Part shown: one piece after another, positions 1 to 8,451 of the stretch
Layout: the number at the start of each line of letters is the position of its first letter
How positions within the stretch are numbered: position 1 is the first letter of the stretch
Assembly (NCBI RefSeq): GCF_008389435.1
Contig: NZ_VUYS01000008.1
Coordinates: 70,774-134,773 of the forward strand
Length of the DNA: 64,000 bases
Source of the DNA: Candidatus Nitrosocosmicus agrestis
GTDB taxonomy: Archaea; Thermoproteota; Nitrososphaeria; Nitrososphaerales; Nitrososphaeraceae
Direction of reading: 5' to 3'
Translations under genes and position numbers: made by a program
Notes under the pieces: generated by a model
Seen by the model: the letters and a program-made list of their open reading frames with translations, nothing else
Database searches by the model: none
Told to the model about the DNA's origin: nothing

Positions 1-71
1 ACCAACTTATTTTATTTTATTTATATTAAATAACAACACCAAATAATCGCATCAAGATTCCGTTGTGTGTT

Positions 72-404
72 TTATCTTTGTACCTTTACAGTTAGCATGT
101 CTTCAGTCAAACTGATTATTTTTATTATCATTAATTTTGGACTCTTGGAATTTTCCAGCATAACCTTGATAATATCTGGATTTTCAAGGGTAAAATTACC
201 TTCAGAATAAACGGGTCTGTCATCTGGCCCAACTTCTTGGATTATTACATGACCATTTTTTTTAAATTCCATGATCCTTTTGCCCCTAGTAATGGGTATC
301 TCGGCTTCTGACGATCGAAAAGTCATCTCTTCACTATCTGGAATATTTTTGTCGGCAGCAAATACCCACCTTTTAACGAGTTTATGTAGAATCTCAGACT
401 CCAT
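72..404 (-). CDS. hypothetical protein, lipocalin-like
   Basis: A 110-residue soluble protein with no signal peptide or membrane segment. The body alternates short beta-prone stretches with charged turns (an EFKKNGHVIIQEVG stretch in the middle, TVKVQR at the end), which resembles small lipocalin-like beta-barrel proteins; no catalytic residues can be assigned. It starts with ATG and ends near the window edge. The next gene to the left lies outside the window and the M43 relic to the right is on the same strand about 80 bases upstream. I do not recognise a specific family and the lipocalin idea is only an impression from the strand pattern. Confidence 0.6.
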   Translation of the reverse strand: MESEILHKLVKRWVFAADKNIPDSEEMTFRSSEAEIPITRGKRIMEFKKNGHVIIQEVGPDDRPVYSEGNFTLENPDIIKVMLENSKSPKLMIIKIISLTEDMLTVKVQR

Positions 405-487
405 GATTACTTTCTGATTATACTTGGTTAAAAGTGATTAAAATAAAAAAAGGTATTGTATATCTACAAAAGCCGGGAAGAACCAAA

Positions 488-1566
488 CTATAAAATCTCT
501 TCAACTGAAATCTTTTTGTCTCCTCCGCTAAAGACTTCGGAAGGTAGTAACATAACCTTTGATAACTGTTCTTCTTCAATAGGACAGATCAAAACATCTG
601 ACTGGAGTAATGATGACCTAGAAGTATTTAGAGTTGCATGCATTCTAACAGATTGACCAACTGTAAACATGTACATGGAATCATCATCGGTGTAGTCCAT
701 ATAGTTCATCCACATGGTCCCATGTTCTCCTGTATCATTGCACCTTTGCGTATTATCGGGAAAAGATGGCTTTCCTGTATTTTCGAATCGTTGGTTGGGG
801 GTATCAACTACATTATCAGTTCCGCTGCATGGATCTTCCATCATTCCTTCATCTCCCCACAAATGATAACAGTTAAGATAATGTCCTATTTCATGAGTGG
901 CTGTTCTTCCCAAATTAAAATTGTTTCCAAATGGACTGTTGGGGGATAATACTGAGCCCCTATCACCAAAGACCCAATGACTAATCGCGACTCCATCCGT
1001 AGAAGGGGGTCCGGCTGGAAACTGCGCATACCCTAATAGTCCACTTCTAAGATTGCATGTCCATAAATTCAAGTACCTGGTGGTATCCCACGCGTCTCTG
1101 CCACCCTCAGAAGTAAACTTTATTGGTTCGGGGTCATTAGGATTCTGCGGGATATCAAATACCGTCCTATTTGTTTTTGTTCGGGTTATCCCTCTGGTAG
1201 GTTTTCCCTCTGGGTCCTTGCAGGCAAGTTTGAACTCGATTCGGGTGTCTGCTGCTAAATTTCTCCACGGTTCAGGTACCTTTACAATATCTTCATTAGT
1301 TCTTCTAAAATCTTTGTTTAGTCGATTGATCTGGCTAAGAATCTGTTCTTCTGATATGTTTTCTATTTCGTTATATACACCACGTGAACGACCACAGGTA
1401 TTGTCATAATTGTAGATCTGCTAATGCTTCGCGCAGAACGACCTGTAAATTGTAAAATGTTCTTTTCATCAGATTCTCTGTTCTTTCTATATCGTTCACC
1501 GTTTTTTTCTAAATTTCTCTTGTGTAGTAAGGTGGTACCGCACAATCCGCGACCCTGTTCACTCAA
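488..1566 (-). pseudogene. M43 (pappalysin/cytophagalysin-type) zinc metallopeptidase, frameshifted
   Basis: Two reading frames join into one M43 peptidase of about 358 residues. The first 64 residues (from ATG at 1566) carry the family N-terminus and end in the strand PVVVHVVY. The frame then stops at 1363, but from 1372 downward the next frame continues without a break (NEIENISEEQ, then an open 100 codons) into the catalytic part. That part holds the zinc motif HEIGHYLNCYHLWGD (HExxHxxxxxH) near residue 224 of the joined protein and the Met-turn MNYMDY. The shift falls in TATATA at 1372-1377, consistent with two extra bases. Members of this family are normally secreted or envelope proteases; no clear signal peptide is visible here. 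It is either a pseudogene, a phase-variable gene or a sequencing error. Confidence 0.85.
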
Positions 1567-2392
1567 TTAGATATACCTCCTATATTTGGATATTTCATGT
1601 TCCTATCAATTTCAATAAAAACCATTGTATTAAAATTTATTGTAACTCAAATTAATGAAGGGGATTTTTCTTTTAATTGGAAGTTTCTCAAGAAAATTAT
1701 CGATTGCGGGAAAATTATACAAGATGATCAGATTCCAGAGAAATATCTCTTCCATTTTGATACTGACAAATATTAATTTAAATTGATTCAATTTAATTTA
1801 ACACTTTAGCTTTTATACCTTACAGTTTCATTTTCATTTTGCTTTTGAATTTTGTTATATGTAGTTAAGATTTCATTCACAGTTCAAAAGTTGTCTCTAC
1901 CCATGGCAAGTCCAATGCACACTAAGTATCCAGTTGTGTTGGATTGGCTAAAAAAATTCATAAATTAAATCAATATTTGTCCAATGTTTGTAATAAAAAA
2001 ATGAAATTGTATTTCCCATCCCAATCCCTTTTATTAGAATATGAATGTAGTGCATTTTTATTAATGTAATTAATTAGTGGTGATGCAAACCCTATAGGTG
2101 TTACAAAAACTTTATGTTTGACCTGATCTATTTTCTATTATTGTTATCTTTTGATGTATCACATTAATTTTTTTATTATTGTGATACTCTGGCACCATAA
2201 GTCAATCTACTACATGGTAAATCTGGACTTGTAAGTTATGTAATTAGGATAAATTAAGTAGTAGTTCAAATTAATGGGCTTCCTTATTTTCTCTGTCAAA
2301 TTACAAATAATTTTCTAAATTGTGTTTGACTAGAACAGATTTTGCAAATTTTTGTAAAATTCTTTAAATATGGCTGACAATGGATTTAAAAT
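1567..2392. other. non-coding stretch
   Basis: About 825 AT-rich bases between the divergent M43 relic and the M28 aminopeptidase. I see no open frame with coding character, no tRNA and no obvious hairpin; stops are frequent in all frames. It presumably holds the promoters of both flanking genes. Confidence 0.5.
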
Positions 2393-3370
2393 ATGTGTAT
2401 CTCTCATATAGAAAGGTATGGTCCTCCAGATAAGACCAAAAGTCCAAGAACTCTTCAGAGCCAGGATCTTTCTGATCTTAGAGCGAAAAAAGCACGTATA
2501 GCTACTGATGCAGCGGTACAGACTGTTTTAAACCTAGTGTCAGTCAATAATCTGGAAAAATCAATTCTGGAATTGTCAAATTTTCATAATAGACATAGCA
2601 AATCTGTCTACATCCACGAAGTAGCAGATTGGATTCAAAGACAGCTTTTGGATATCGGATTCAATGACGTCAGCTTTCATGATTACAATGAAGATGGATT
2701 TGATCTTAAGAATGTCATTTGCAACAAGGGCGTGGAAACTGAGGAAGGATGCATACTTTTGACTGCGCATTATGACACCGTGTTAAGTAAGGATCCTGAT
2801 GACGTCACCAGCAGAATGCCTGGTGCAAATGATAACGCCTCAGGTGTTTCTGCACTTTTGGAGATCGCTAGGGTTCTTTCGGGTATTCCATTACAAAGAA
2901 GGGTCAAGTTCGCCTTTTTTTCAGGCGAAGAACAGGGACTATGGGGTTCTACTCATTATGCTCATCATATCAAGGAGAGTGGAGAAAAGATCCATGTTGT
3001 TGTAAACATGGACATGTGTGGAGAGACCGGGTTTTTGGCAAATGATAATCTGTCGTATATTGATATAGATAACGGGGAAACCGGAACTGTTGACTCTAAT
3101 AATATTCCGTCAAAGAATTTTGGTTTAAAGATGCAGGGCTTGGCTGAAGTATATGCCCAAATCGATACTATATTTGATCCCATTGATGCCAGTGACTACA
3201 TGCCGTTTGAATCTCGAGGATATGTCTGCATCGGAGCTTATGATGGATCTGCCATTTCAGAAAATCCTCATTATCATGATAGTTCCGACGTAATTTCAAA
3301 CCTTAACATGAACTTTCTCAATGAAGTTACCAAAATGGTTTTGGCATTTGTGTTGAGTGAGACAAAGTAA
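2393..3370 (+). CDS. M28 family zinc aminopeptidase
   Basis: A 325-residue metallopeptidase of the M28 (aminopeptidase Y/S, DUF4910-like) fold, which removes N-terminal residues from peptides using two zinc ions. Metal ligands and the catalytic base can be placed: His126 in TAHYDT, Asp147 in GANDNASG, Glu179/Glu180 in SGEEQGLWGS, Asp207 in NMDM and a His in HYHDSSD near 293-295. All expected positions are present, so it is probably active. No signal peptide or membrane helix is visible, suggesting a cytoplasmic enzyme, unlike many secreted M28 members. It is followed 122 bases later on the same strand by an M4 endopeptidase, so the two could act in sequence on peptides. The ATG at 2393 is the first in frame. 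Confidence 0.9.
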   Translation: MCISHIERYGPPDKTKSPRTLQSQDLSDLRAKKARIATDAAVQTVLNLVSVNNLEKSILELSNFHNRHSKSVYIHEVADWIQRQLLDIGFNDVSFHDYNEDGFDLKNVICNKGVETEEGCILLTAHYDTVLSKDPDDVTSRMPGANDNASGVSALLEIARVLSGIPLQRRVKFAFFSGEEQGLWGSTHYAHHIKESGEKIHVVVNMDMCGETGFLANDNLSYIDIDNGETGTVDSNNIPSKNFGLKMQGLAEVYAQIDTIFDPIDASDYMPFESRGYVCIGAYDGSAISENPHYHDSSDVISNLNMNFLNEVTKMVLAFVLSETK

Positions 3371-3492
3371 CTTTTCTGCCTCTTTTATTCTCTAACCCAA
3401 TTTACTGGTTTCTTGACCAAATGTTACCACTATCTTATTTAAATTTAGTTAGTATTGGGCATAATTGACAATCTATCAATATTTTTATATTA

Positions 3493-4551
3493 GTGCCTTG
3501 CCTTAACTATATGAAATATCCTATTTTGTGTCAGATCATGCCTCCAGATTTGCTCAAGCAGTTACTGGGTCAAGTTCCTGAAGAAGAGAAAAATATAGTG
3601 CTGAGGACAATAATTATTGACAGCAAAATGCGTGAGAGGAGGGCTATAATGGGTTCAATGTCCTCGATGTTCCCACTTGCAGGCGAAAAAAGTATTTGCA
3701 TTTTTGATTCACATAACACAAAGGATGTTAGATCTTCTACTAAAGTGCGGTGCTTAAACGATGATAAAGCAGATGATCTCTCTGCCAATGAGGCCTTCCA
3801 CGGGTTAGACGTTACCTATAATTTTTATGAGAATATTTTTGGAAGGAAATCTATCGACAACAATAACATGTCCATAAAAGGATACGTACACTGGGGAGAC
3901 AAGTATATGAATGCGTTTTGGGATGGAGCTAAGATGTGTTACGGTGACGGCGATCCAAATCTTGGAATAAAAAGCTTTACCGCTTCGATCGACGTTATGG
4001 GACATGAGTTGACCCATGGGGTAACACAATATGAATCTGGACTTGAGTACTGGTGTGATGAATCTCATCACCCGGGTGCTCTAAATGAGAGCATATCGGA
4101 TGTCTTTGGATCTCTTATAAAACAATATGCCCTTAATCAGACTGCCGAACAGGCCGACTGGTTGATAGGACAAATCTTTACTGATCCAAATCTGGCCCTA
4201 CGTAATATGAGAGAGCCAGGAACAGCGCGACCAAATGATCCCCAGCCAGCGCATATGCGAGATTATGTTAATCTTCCTAATGATGAGGATCACGACAATG
4301 GTGGAGTGCACATCAACTCTAGTATCCCCAACAAGGCGTTTTGTTTGGCAGCTATTGATATAGGGGGCTATGCCTGGGAAAAGGCTGGGCAGATTTGGTA
4401 CAAAGCGTTGCATGGAGATATTCCCACCGACTGTGATTTTCATACATTCGCCCAATTAACGCTAGAAACTTCAAAGTTGCTGTTTGGCAATGAAAGCAGG
4501 GAGCATCGGGCTGTTAGAAAAGGGTGGGAGGCCGTAGGGATAAGGATTTAG
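3493..4551 (+). CDS. protealysin-like M4 zinc metallopeptidase
   Basis: A 352-residue thermolysin-family (M4) endopeptidase. HELTH (171-175) gives two zinc His and the catalytic Glu; Glu199 in ALNES is the third ligand; His273 in GGVHINS is the transition-state His. There is no signal peptide; instead the N-terminus carries the short-propeptide motif IMPPDLL (15-21) typical of protealysin-type M4 enzymes, which are often intracellular and have a propeptide of about 50 residues. The GTG at 3493 opens the frame, but ATG 3511 (MKYPILC) gives a start more like known protealysins. The emfourin-like inhibitor gene follows 58 bases downstream on the same strand, as in bacterial protealysin operons. 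Confidence 0.93.
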   Translation: MPCLNYMKYPILCQIMPPDLLKQLLGQVPEEEKNIVLRTIIIDSKMRERRAIMGSMSSMFPLAGEKSICIFDSHNTKDVRSSTKVRCLNDDKADDLSANEAFHGLDVTYNFYENIFGRKSIDNNNMSIKGYVHWGDKYMNAFWDGAKMCYGDGDPNLGIKSFTASIDVMGHELTHGVTQYESGLEYWCDESHHPGALNESISDVFGSLIKQYALNQTAEQADWLIGQIFTDPNLALRNMREPGTARPNDPQPAHMRDYVNLPNDEDHDNGGVHINSSIPNKAFCLAAIDIGGYAWEKAGQIWYKALHGDIPTDCDFHTFAQLTLETSKLLFGNESREHRAVRKGWEAVGIRI

Positions 4552-4609
4552 GCTCTCAAATTGGTTAAAAATAAAATATAAAAAATAGTCAAAGGATCAT
4601 TTTGTATTT

Positions 4610-4909
4610 ATGAAAATTTATTTTTCTACCAGCGGAGGTCTAATGGGCATTTTAAATAATCACGTTATGATTGATTCTGATACATTTTCTGAAAAAGAAA
4701 AATACCAGTTTGAAAACTTGATAAGACATTCTGATTTCTTTAACTTACAATCTGATAGACCTCCAACACATGGTGCCGCTGATTATATCAATTATTCAAT
4801 TTCAATTGAAGATGGCAAGCAAAAGCACACTGTAAAAACAAATGATGTTACTATGTCATCCCAATTAGAACCTGTTATTCGTTTCCTTCAAAACAAAATC
4901 AGAAAATAA
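4610..4909 (+). CDS. emfourin-like inhibitor of M4 peptidase
   Basis: A 99-residue soluble protein with the layout of emfourin (M4in), a slow tight-binding protein inhibitor of protealysin-like M4 peptidases: an N-terminal strand ending in a Gly-Gly-Leu turn (FSTSGGLMG), an Asp-rich helix start (DSDTFSEKEK), the DFFNL segment, then DYINYSISIEDG and a KTNDVTMSSQLEPVIRFL tail. Its position directly behind the M4 gene on the same strand is the strongest support, because the bacterial pairs are encoded this way. It probably keeps the intracellular peptidase in check. A short AT-rich leader with ATAAAATATAAAAA lies upstream, so it may also have its own promoter. The family assignment is by pattern and context only. 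Confidence 0.75.
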   Translation: MKIYFSTSGGLMGILNNHVMIDSDTFSEKEKYQFENLIRHSDFFNLQSDRPPTHGAADYINYSISIEDGKQKHTVKTNDVTMSSQLEPVIRFLQNKIRK

Positions 4910-5080
4910 ACACCTTATGATAGATTGGTAAGGTAAATTTTGACTACCCCATAGTATGTATTAAAGTGAAGGCATTATGTAAAAATATTTTTTAAAGTAC
5001 AGAGGTCAAAAACTAGATTAATATATTAGTAGAAATTCAATGAAATAAGTCGTATTTCTAAATTCTGAAAAAGTAAATCT

Positions 5081-5314
5081 TTGGGACGTAGAAATCTGTG
5101 TCAAAAGTATGATCAAACATTCCATTTAGAACAAGATGGTAACTATTATTTCATCTCAGATTTTATCAGGAGACCATGTAATAATCTACACCACAAGACT
5201 TTCAGAATTTTAATGCATCTTCTCCTCAAGAGAGGAGTTATTATGTTGTCAGAATTATACAAAGAGAAAACATTGATATCTGATTATGACAAAAAATTAT
5301 ATTATCTACTCTAG
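5081..5314 (+). CDS. hypothetical protein, doubtful
   Basis: A 77-codon frame opening with TTG. It encodes a basic, His/Leu-containing peptide with no recognised motif. It runs in the same direction as, and just upstream of, the C2H2 zinc-finger gene. The start codon is weak, there is no ribosome-binding site and the composition is not clearly coding, so this may be a chance frame or a remnant. Confidence 0.25.
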   Translation: MGRRNLCQKYDQTFHLEQDGNYYFISDFIRRPCNNLHHKTFRILMHLLLKRGVIMLSELYKEKTLISDYDKKLYYLL

Positions 5315-5315
5315 T

Positions 5316-5334
5316 GAGTGACTCAGAGTCACTC
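5316..5334. promoter_or_regulatory. 19-bp near-perfect palindrome upstream of the C2H2 gene
   Basis: GAGTGACTC-A-GAGTCACTC reads the same on both strands apart from the central base. It lies immediately upstream of a TATA-like element (5339-5345) and about 50 bases before the GTG start of the zinc-finger gene, where a dimeric archaeal activator or repressor would bind. It could instead be the tail of a terminator hairpin for the doubtful frame upstream, but no T-run follows. Confidence 0.55.
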
Positions 5335-5338
5335 ATAC

Positions 5339-5356
5339 TTATATAGTATGAATACT
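5339..5356 (+). promoter_or_regulatory. TATA box overlapped by a second palindrome
   Basis: TTATATA at 5339-5345 lies about 25 bases before the GTG at 5367, the distance expected for a leaderless archaeal transcript. It is followed at 5345-5356 by AGTAT-GA-ATACT, a 5-bp inverted repeat between the TATA box and the start, which is the classical place for a repressor to block polymerase. Confidence 0.45.
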
Positions 5357-5366
5357 AAAAGTAATT

Positions 5367-6038
5367 GTGCAGAATTATTATGAATGCAATTCATGCAATT
5401 ACAAATCAACGAGGAAAACTAATGCGAATAGACATATCAAATTGGTGCACAAAGGAAATGCTCATGCATTTAACTTTAAAACTGGTCAAGCTTCATCAAC
5501 ACATTCAGATAAAACCCTAACTCAAAGAACGAAAGCTGACATGTCTGTGGATGATGCCCTTTTCGTCCAATCCATTGGGAAAATGATGGAACCTTTTGAA
5601 AGTCTAGAAAGTTTATCGGCAGTACTTCCACCTAATATTAAAAATTATTATTTGTCACAAATTCTTCAAATCTCACTCTTGACCAATGATCCCGCAGCAT
5701 TCATCAACGAACAGGTTAAGCAAAACAGATCTTACTTTTTTCTAAGAAAACTTGCGACGTACCTTTCTAACACTGGTCCTCTTTCTGTCTCTAAAGCAGA
5801 AAATTTCATTAGAGTTGCAATCATATCTTGTTATCATTCAAAAAAGGCAATGGGAACCAATCAAACCATCAAGGCATCTTTAGATTCAAAGGATATGAAC
5901 TCGGAATTGTCCAATGCTGTCGCTGCTAGTTTATTTGACAAGGAGAAAGCAAAGGGGATTGTACGCCAAATTCTGGCTACTGATCCAGAAAACAAGATAG
6001 GAAAAACAATCATGAATTATATCGATTCAAACCATTAG
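5367..6038 (+). CDS. C2H2 zinc-finger protein
   Basis: A 223-residue protein with a single classical C2H2 finger at the N-terminus: Cys7, Cys10, His23 and His28 (C-x2-C-x12-H-x4-H, ending in HIKLVHKG). The remaining 190 residues are mostly alpha-helical with no recognised domain; a repeated Ser/Thr-Lys linker (about 35-60) separates the finger from the helical body. Single C2H2 fingers occur in archaeal DNA-binding proteins, so a regulatory role is likely but not shown. The start is GTG 5367, set by the TATA box 25 bases upstream. Two palindromes in the promoter suggest regulation, possibly by this protein itself. Confidence 0.75.
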   Translation: MQNYYECNSCNYKSTRKTNANRHIKLVHKGNAHAFNFKTGQASSTHSDKTLTQRTKADMSVDDALFVQSIGKMMEPFESLESLSAVLPPNIKNYYLSQILQISLLTNDPAAFINEQVKQNRSYFFLRKLATYLSNTGPLSVSKAENFIRVAIISCYHSKKAMGTNQTIKASLDSKDMNSELSNAVAASLFDKEKAKGIVRQILATDPENKIGKTIMNYIDSNH

Positions 6039-6152
6039 ATTCTATAAAATCTTTTCAAAGAAAATATTTAGTGTATAACGTCTTTCTAAATCTTAAAAAG
6101 TAGACTAGGGAGAATGGATATTCAAATTCTATAATATTTTTTTTGATGTTGA

Positions 6153-6344
6153 ATGATTAATGTGTTTAAGAATATTATGCATATGTTTGTCGATCATTAC
6201 TATAGAACTGATTTGAAAGAATTAATAACAAAGAGAATTAGTTCTGTTTTGGATAAGTTAAGAAATGAACATACTCCATATGTGATGGATTTGATTTTAA
6301 TTCTTAACAAGCCACAATCGCTGTTTAAAAAGGAAATGAGATAG
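6153..6344 (+). CDS. hypothetical small protein, doubtful
   Basis: A 63-codon ATG frame downstream of the C2H2 gene. It encodes a basic peptide of helical character with no recognisable motif. An equally long frame exists on the opposite strand, so coding status is uncertain; I keep it only because the composition (HYYRTDLKELITKRI) is plausible protein. Confidence 0.3.
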   Translation: MINVFKNIMHMFVDHYYRTDLKELITKRISSVLDKLRNEHTPYVMDLILILNKPQSLFKKEMR

Positions 6345-6715
6345 GTACTTTCATTCTGTTGCTTGACTTTGATGTGTGAAATCATTTGCTTTAATATGGC
6401 CTAACTTTATTAAGAACTGACTGTCCCGTAAATTTCTAAATGTAATAACCCACCTTGAAATTTCTATTACCAACAAAAAAATTTCTTTCATGAATAATGC
6501 ATATTTTTGGTGGTAACAGGGTGGCACAAATAGATTTCCATCTTATCAGAACCAGTTAAAATGAATTGAATTTAATTAGTTATGCATTACCCCCATACAA
6601 ATTATATACTTTGTTTTTATCTGCAGTTTATGAAAATCTAACTGGTTAACGCATCAACTAGAATTACATTTCATGAAAATCTGCTTTTTAGATGTCGATA
6701 AAAAGGGGAGAAACA
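6345..6715. other. non-coding stretch
   Basis: About 370 AT-rich bases before the DUF899 relic. No gene, RNA or clear repeat is visible. Confidence 0.4.
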
Positions 6716-7428
6716 ATGACTGAACACAGGATAGGAACAGGGGAAGAGTGGCTTGCAGCCATACTGGAGTTACTTAAGGCCGAGAAGGAGTTGACCCGGC
6801 GCAGTGACGAGCTGGCTCAATGGCGTTAAAAACTTCCATGGGTTAAAATTGACAAGGAGTATAGTTTTGAGACTGACAAGGGCATGACTGCTTTAACTGA
6901 TCTCTTTGGAGGGTGCTCACAAATTCTCGTTTATCATTTTATGTTTGGTCCAGAGTATTGGGGAGATTGTCCAGCATGTTCTGCAATTGCCGATGGTTTC
7001 AATGGCTTCACCGTTCATTTAGAGAATCACGATGTCTCAATGGTTGCAGTCTGACGTGTCCGACTCTCAACACTTTTGGCCTATAAACACCATATGGGTT
7101 GGACTTTCCATTGGGTTCGTCATGGGATAGTGACTTTAACTACTACTTCAATACGTCATTTACTGAATAACAACAACGCTCAGCCCGAGTCGACTACAAT
7201 TACCAAAAAATCAACTTGATTTCAAACTCGGAGTCAGGTTCAAATACTTTTGCAGCTATGAGTGGCACTGATTTACTAACATATAGACGTGAACTATCGG
7301 GTAAGCGCCTTCATTTTCTCTGATGGTGTTATTTATCACACATATTTTGCATATTCTCGAGGCCTTGATGCTCTCTGGAGGGATTGTATCAGTGGCTCGA
7401 CTAGGTACTTAATAGACGCAATGAAAAC
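6716..7428 (+). pseudogene. DUF899 (thioredoxin-like) family pseudogene
   Basis: Conceptual translation from ATG 6716 gives the family start (HRIGTGEEWLAA, AEKELTRRSDELA), an in-frame TAA, then LPWVKIDKEYSFET, LVYHFMFGPEYWGDCPACSAIADG and NHDVSMVAV, followed by TGA. Around 7110 the frame changes (WDSDFNYYFNTSF) and stops again. The end of the family is found at 7289-7380 (SDGVIYHTYFAYSRGLDALW) and, in another frame, GLYQWLD plus a stop plus VLNRRNE. At least four stops and two or more frameshifts show a decayed gene. DUF899 proteins are predicted thioredoxin-fold oxidoreductases; the CPAC pair typical of them is still visible. Its codon choice (GGAAGAGTGG, CGGCGCAGTG) is richer in GC than the neighbours, suggesting acquisition and later loss. 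Confidence 0.9.
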
Positions 7429-7562
7429 GATATATGATTTAAGAAACATGATGAATACACAAGATCCTAAATAATACTCATCATCCAAACTGGAATTTTT
7501 AATAAAGAGGATAAGATCGTTACTAGATCCTTTATTTAGGGAATTGACCTGTCTGAATTGTA

Positions 7563-7973
7563 TTACATTAGCTTGTATCCACTGCATACAAACGAATTAC
7601 TTTGTAAATCATGTTTTCCATCCAAAATACAAACTAAACCATTCATCCAAGCGAGTTCTTTAACATCTATGAAAAAAGTCCTCAACACATAGAACTTTTC
7701 ATTTTTACTCACATCTTTTCCAATAAAAGATATTTCTTGTCCCTTAGCAGTAGTAAATATCCCATACCAGTTCGAAATTGATATTCCATTTTTAAATATT
7801 TTTGAATTTCCTTGTCCCTTAGCATTGCCGCTTGGAAAGGGGTCTAATCCTGTAATCTTACCCGTCCAACTACTTTCCCTTTCTACTATTCCTTTTTCCT
7901 TATCCTCTGATGTTATTTTACTATCTTCTGGTTTATCCACTTCTTCAAATAGTTTGTTTTCTGTTGCGATCAT
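7563..7973 (-). CDS. hypothetical protein
   Basis: A 136-residue soluble protein. The first 40 residues are acidic and disordered-looking; the rest is beta-rich with conserved-looking aromatic and Gly turns (SNWYGIFTTAKG, FIGKDVSKNEKFYVLRTFF, LAWMNGLVCILDG, CSGYKL). This pattern suggests a small beta-barrel or DUF3224-like fold, but I cannot name it with confidence. There are no signal peptide or metal-binding motifs. It stands alone between the DUF899 relic and another orphan on the same strand. Confidence 0.6.
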   Translation of the reverse strand: MIATENKLFEEVDKPEDSKITSEDKEKGIVERESSWTGKITGLDPFPSGNAKGQGNSKIFKNGISISNWYGIFTTAKGQEISFIGKDVSKNEKFYVLRTFFIDVKELAWMNGLVCILDGKHDLQSNSFVCSGYKLM

Positions 7974-8178
7974 TCATTCATATTCAGATTTTAAGGATTA
8001 TTAAGAATATTGTTACCAACCCCTCCCCCCCTAAGAACATATAAATAATCCATTGGCTAGACAATATCGGCATAATTTCTATCTTTTTTAATTTCTTTGA
8101 ACTTTTAAAGTTGCTTTAGGGTTATAGTTTTTTTATCAAACATTGTTCAAGCCATTGACCATTGCTATTTTCGAACAT

Positions 8179-8451
8179 TTAATTACTTTTAGCAAGAAAC
8201 TCTATTTCATACCTTCTTTGTAAAATCATTACTAGTTTTGCGTAAAGAATTTCCAGTCTGCTACTGCTCCACAAATCAATAGGGTCAGAATGTAAACCAA
8301 GTATTTCTACTTTTTTGCCTCCTTTTACAATCTTAACCCCAAGGTCTCTAATAGTGTATTCATCATTCGCAGGTAATTTACCCAGCAAACTCTTGCACTC
8401 GTTAACCAAATACTCGTGTTGAGTGTTATTGACAATATGACCCTTTAACAC
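8179..8451 (-). CDS. hypothetical protein
   Basis: A 90-residue soluble protein with mixed alpha/beta composition (TIRDLGVKIVKGGKKVEILGLHSDP, then a helical tail of about 30 residues). It has no recognised motif. It is an isolated gene in a gene-poor stretch on the same strand as the preceding orphan. Confidence 0.5.
   Translation of the reverse strand: MLKGHIVNNTQHEYLVNECKSLLGKLPANDEYTIRDLGVKIVKGGKKVEILGLHSDPIDLWSSSRLEILYAKLVMILQRRYEIEFLAKSN

Noticed and set aside
5081-5366. Palindrome at 5316-5334 as a rho-independent-like terminator of the upstream frame
   Set aside because: No T-run follows the hairpin and the upstream frame itself is doubtful; position next to a TATA box fits an operator better.
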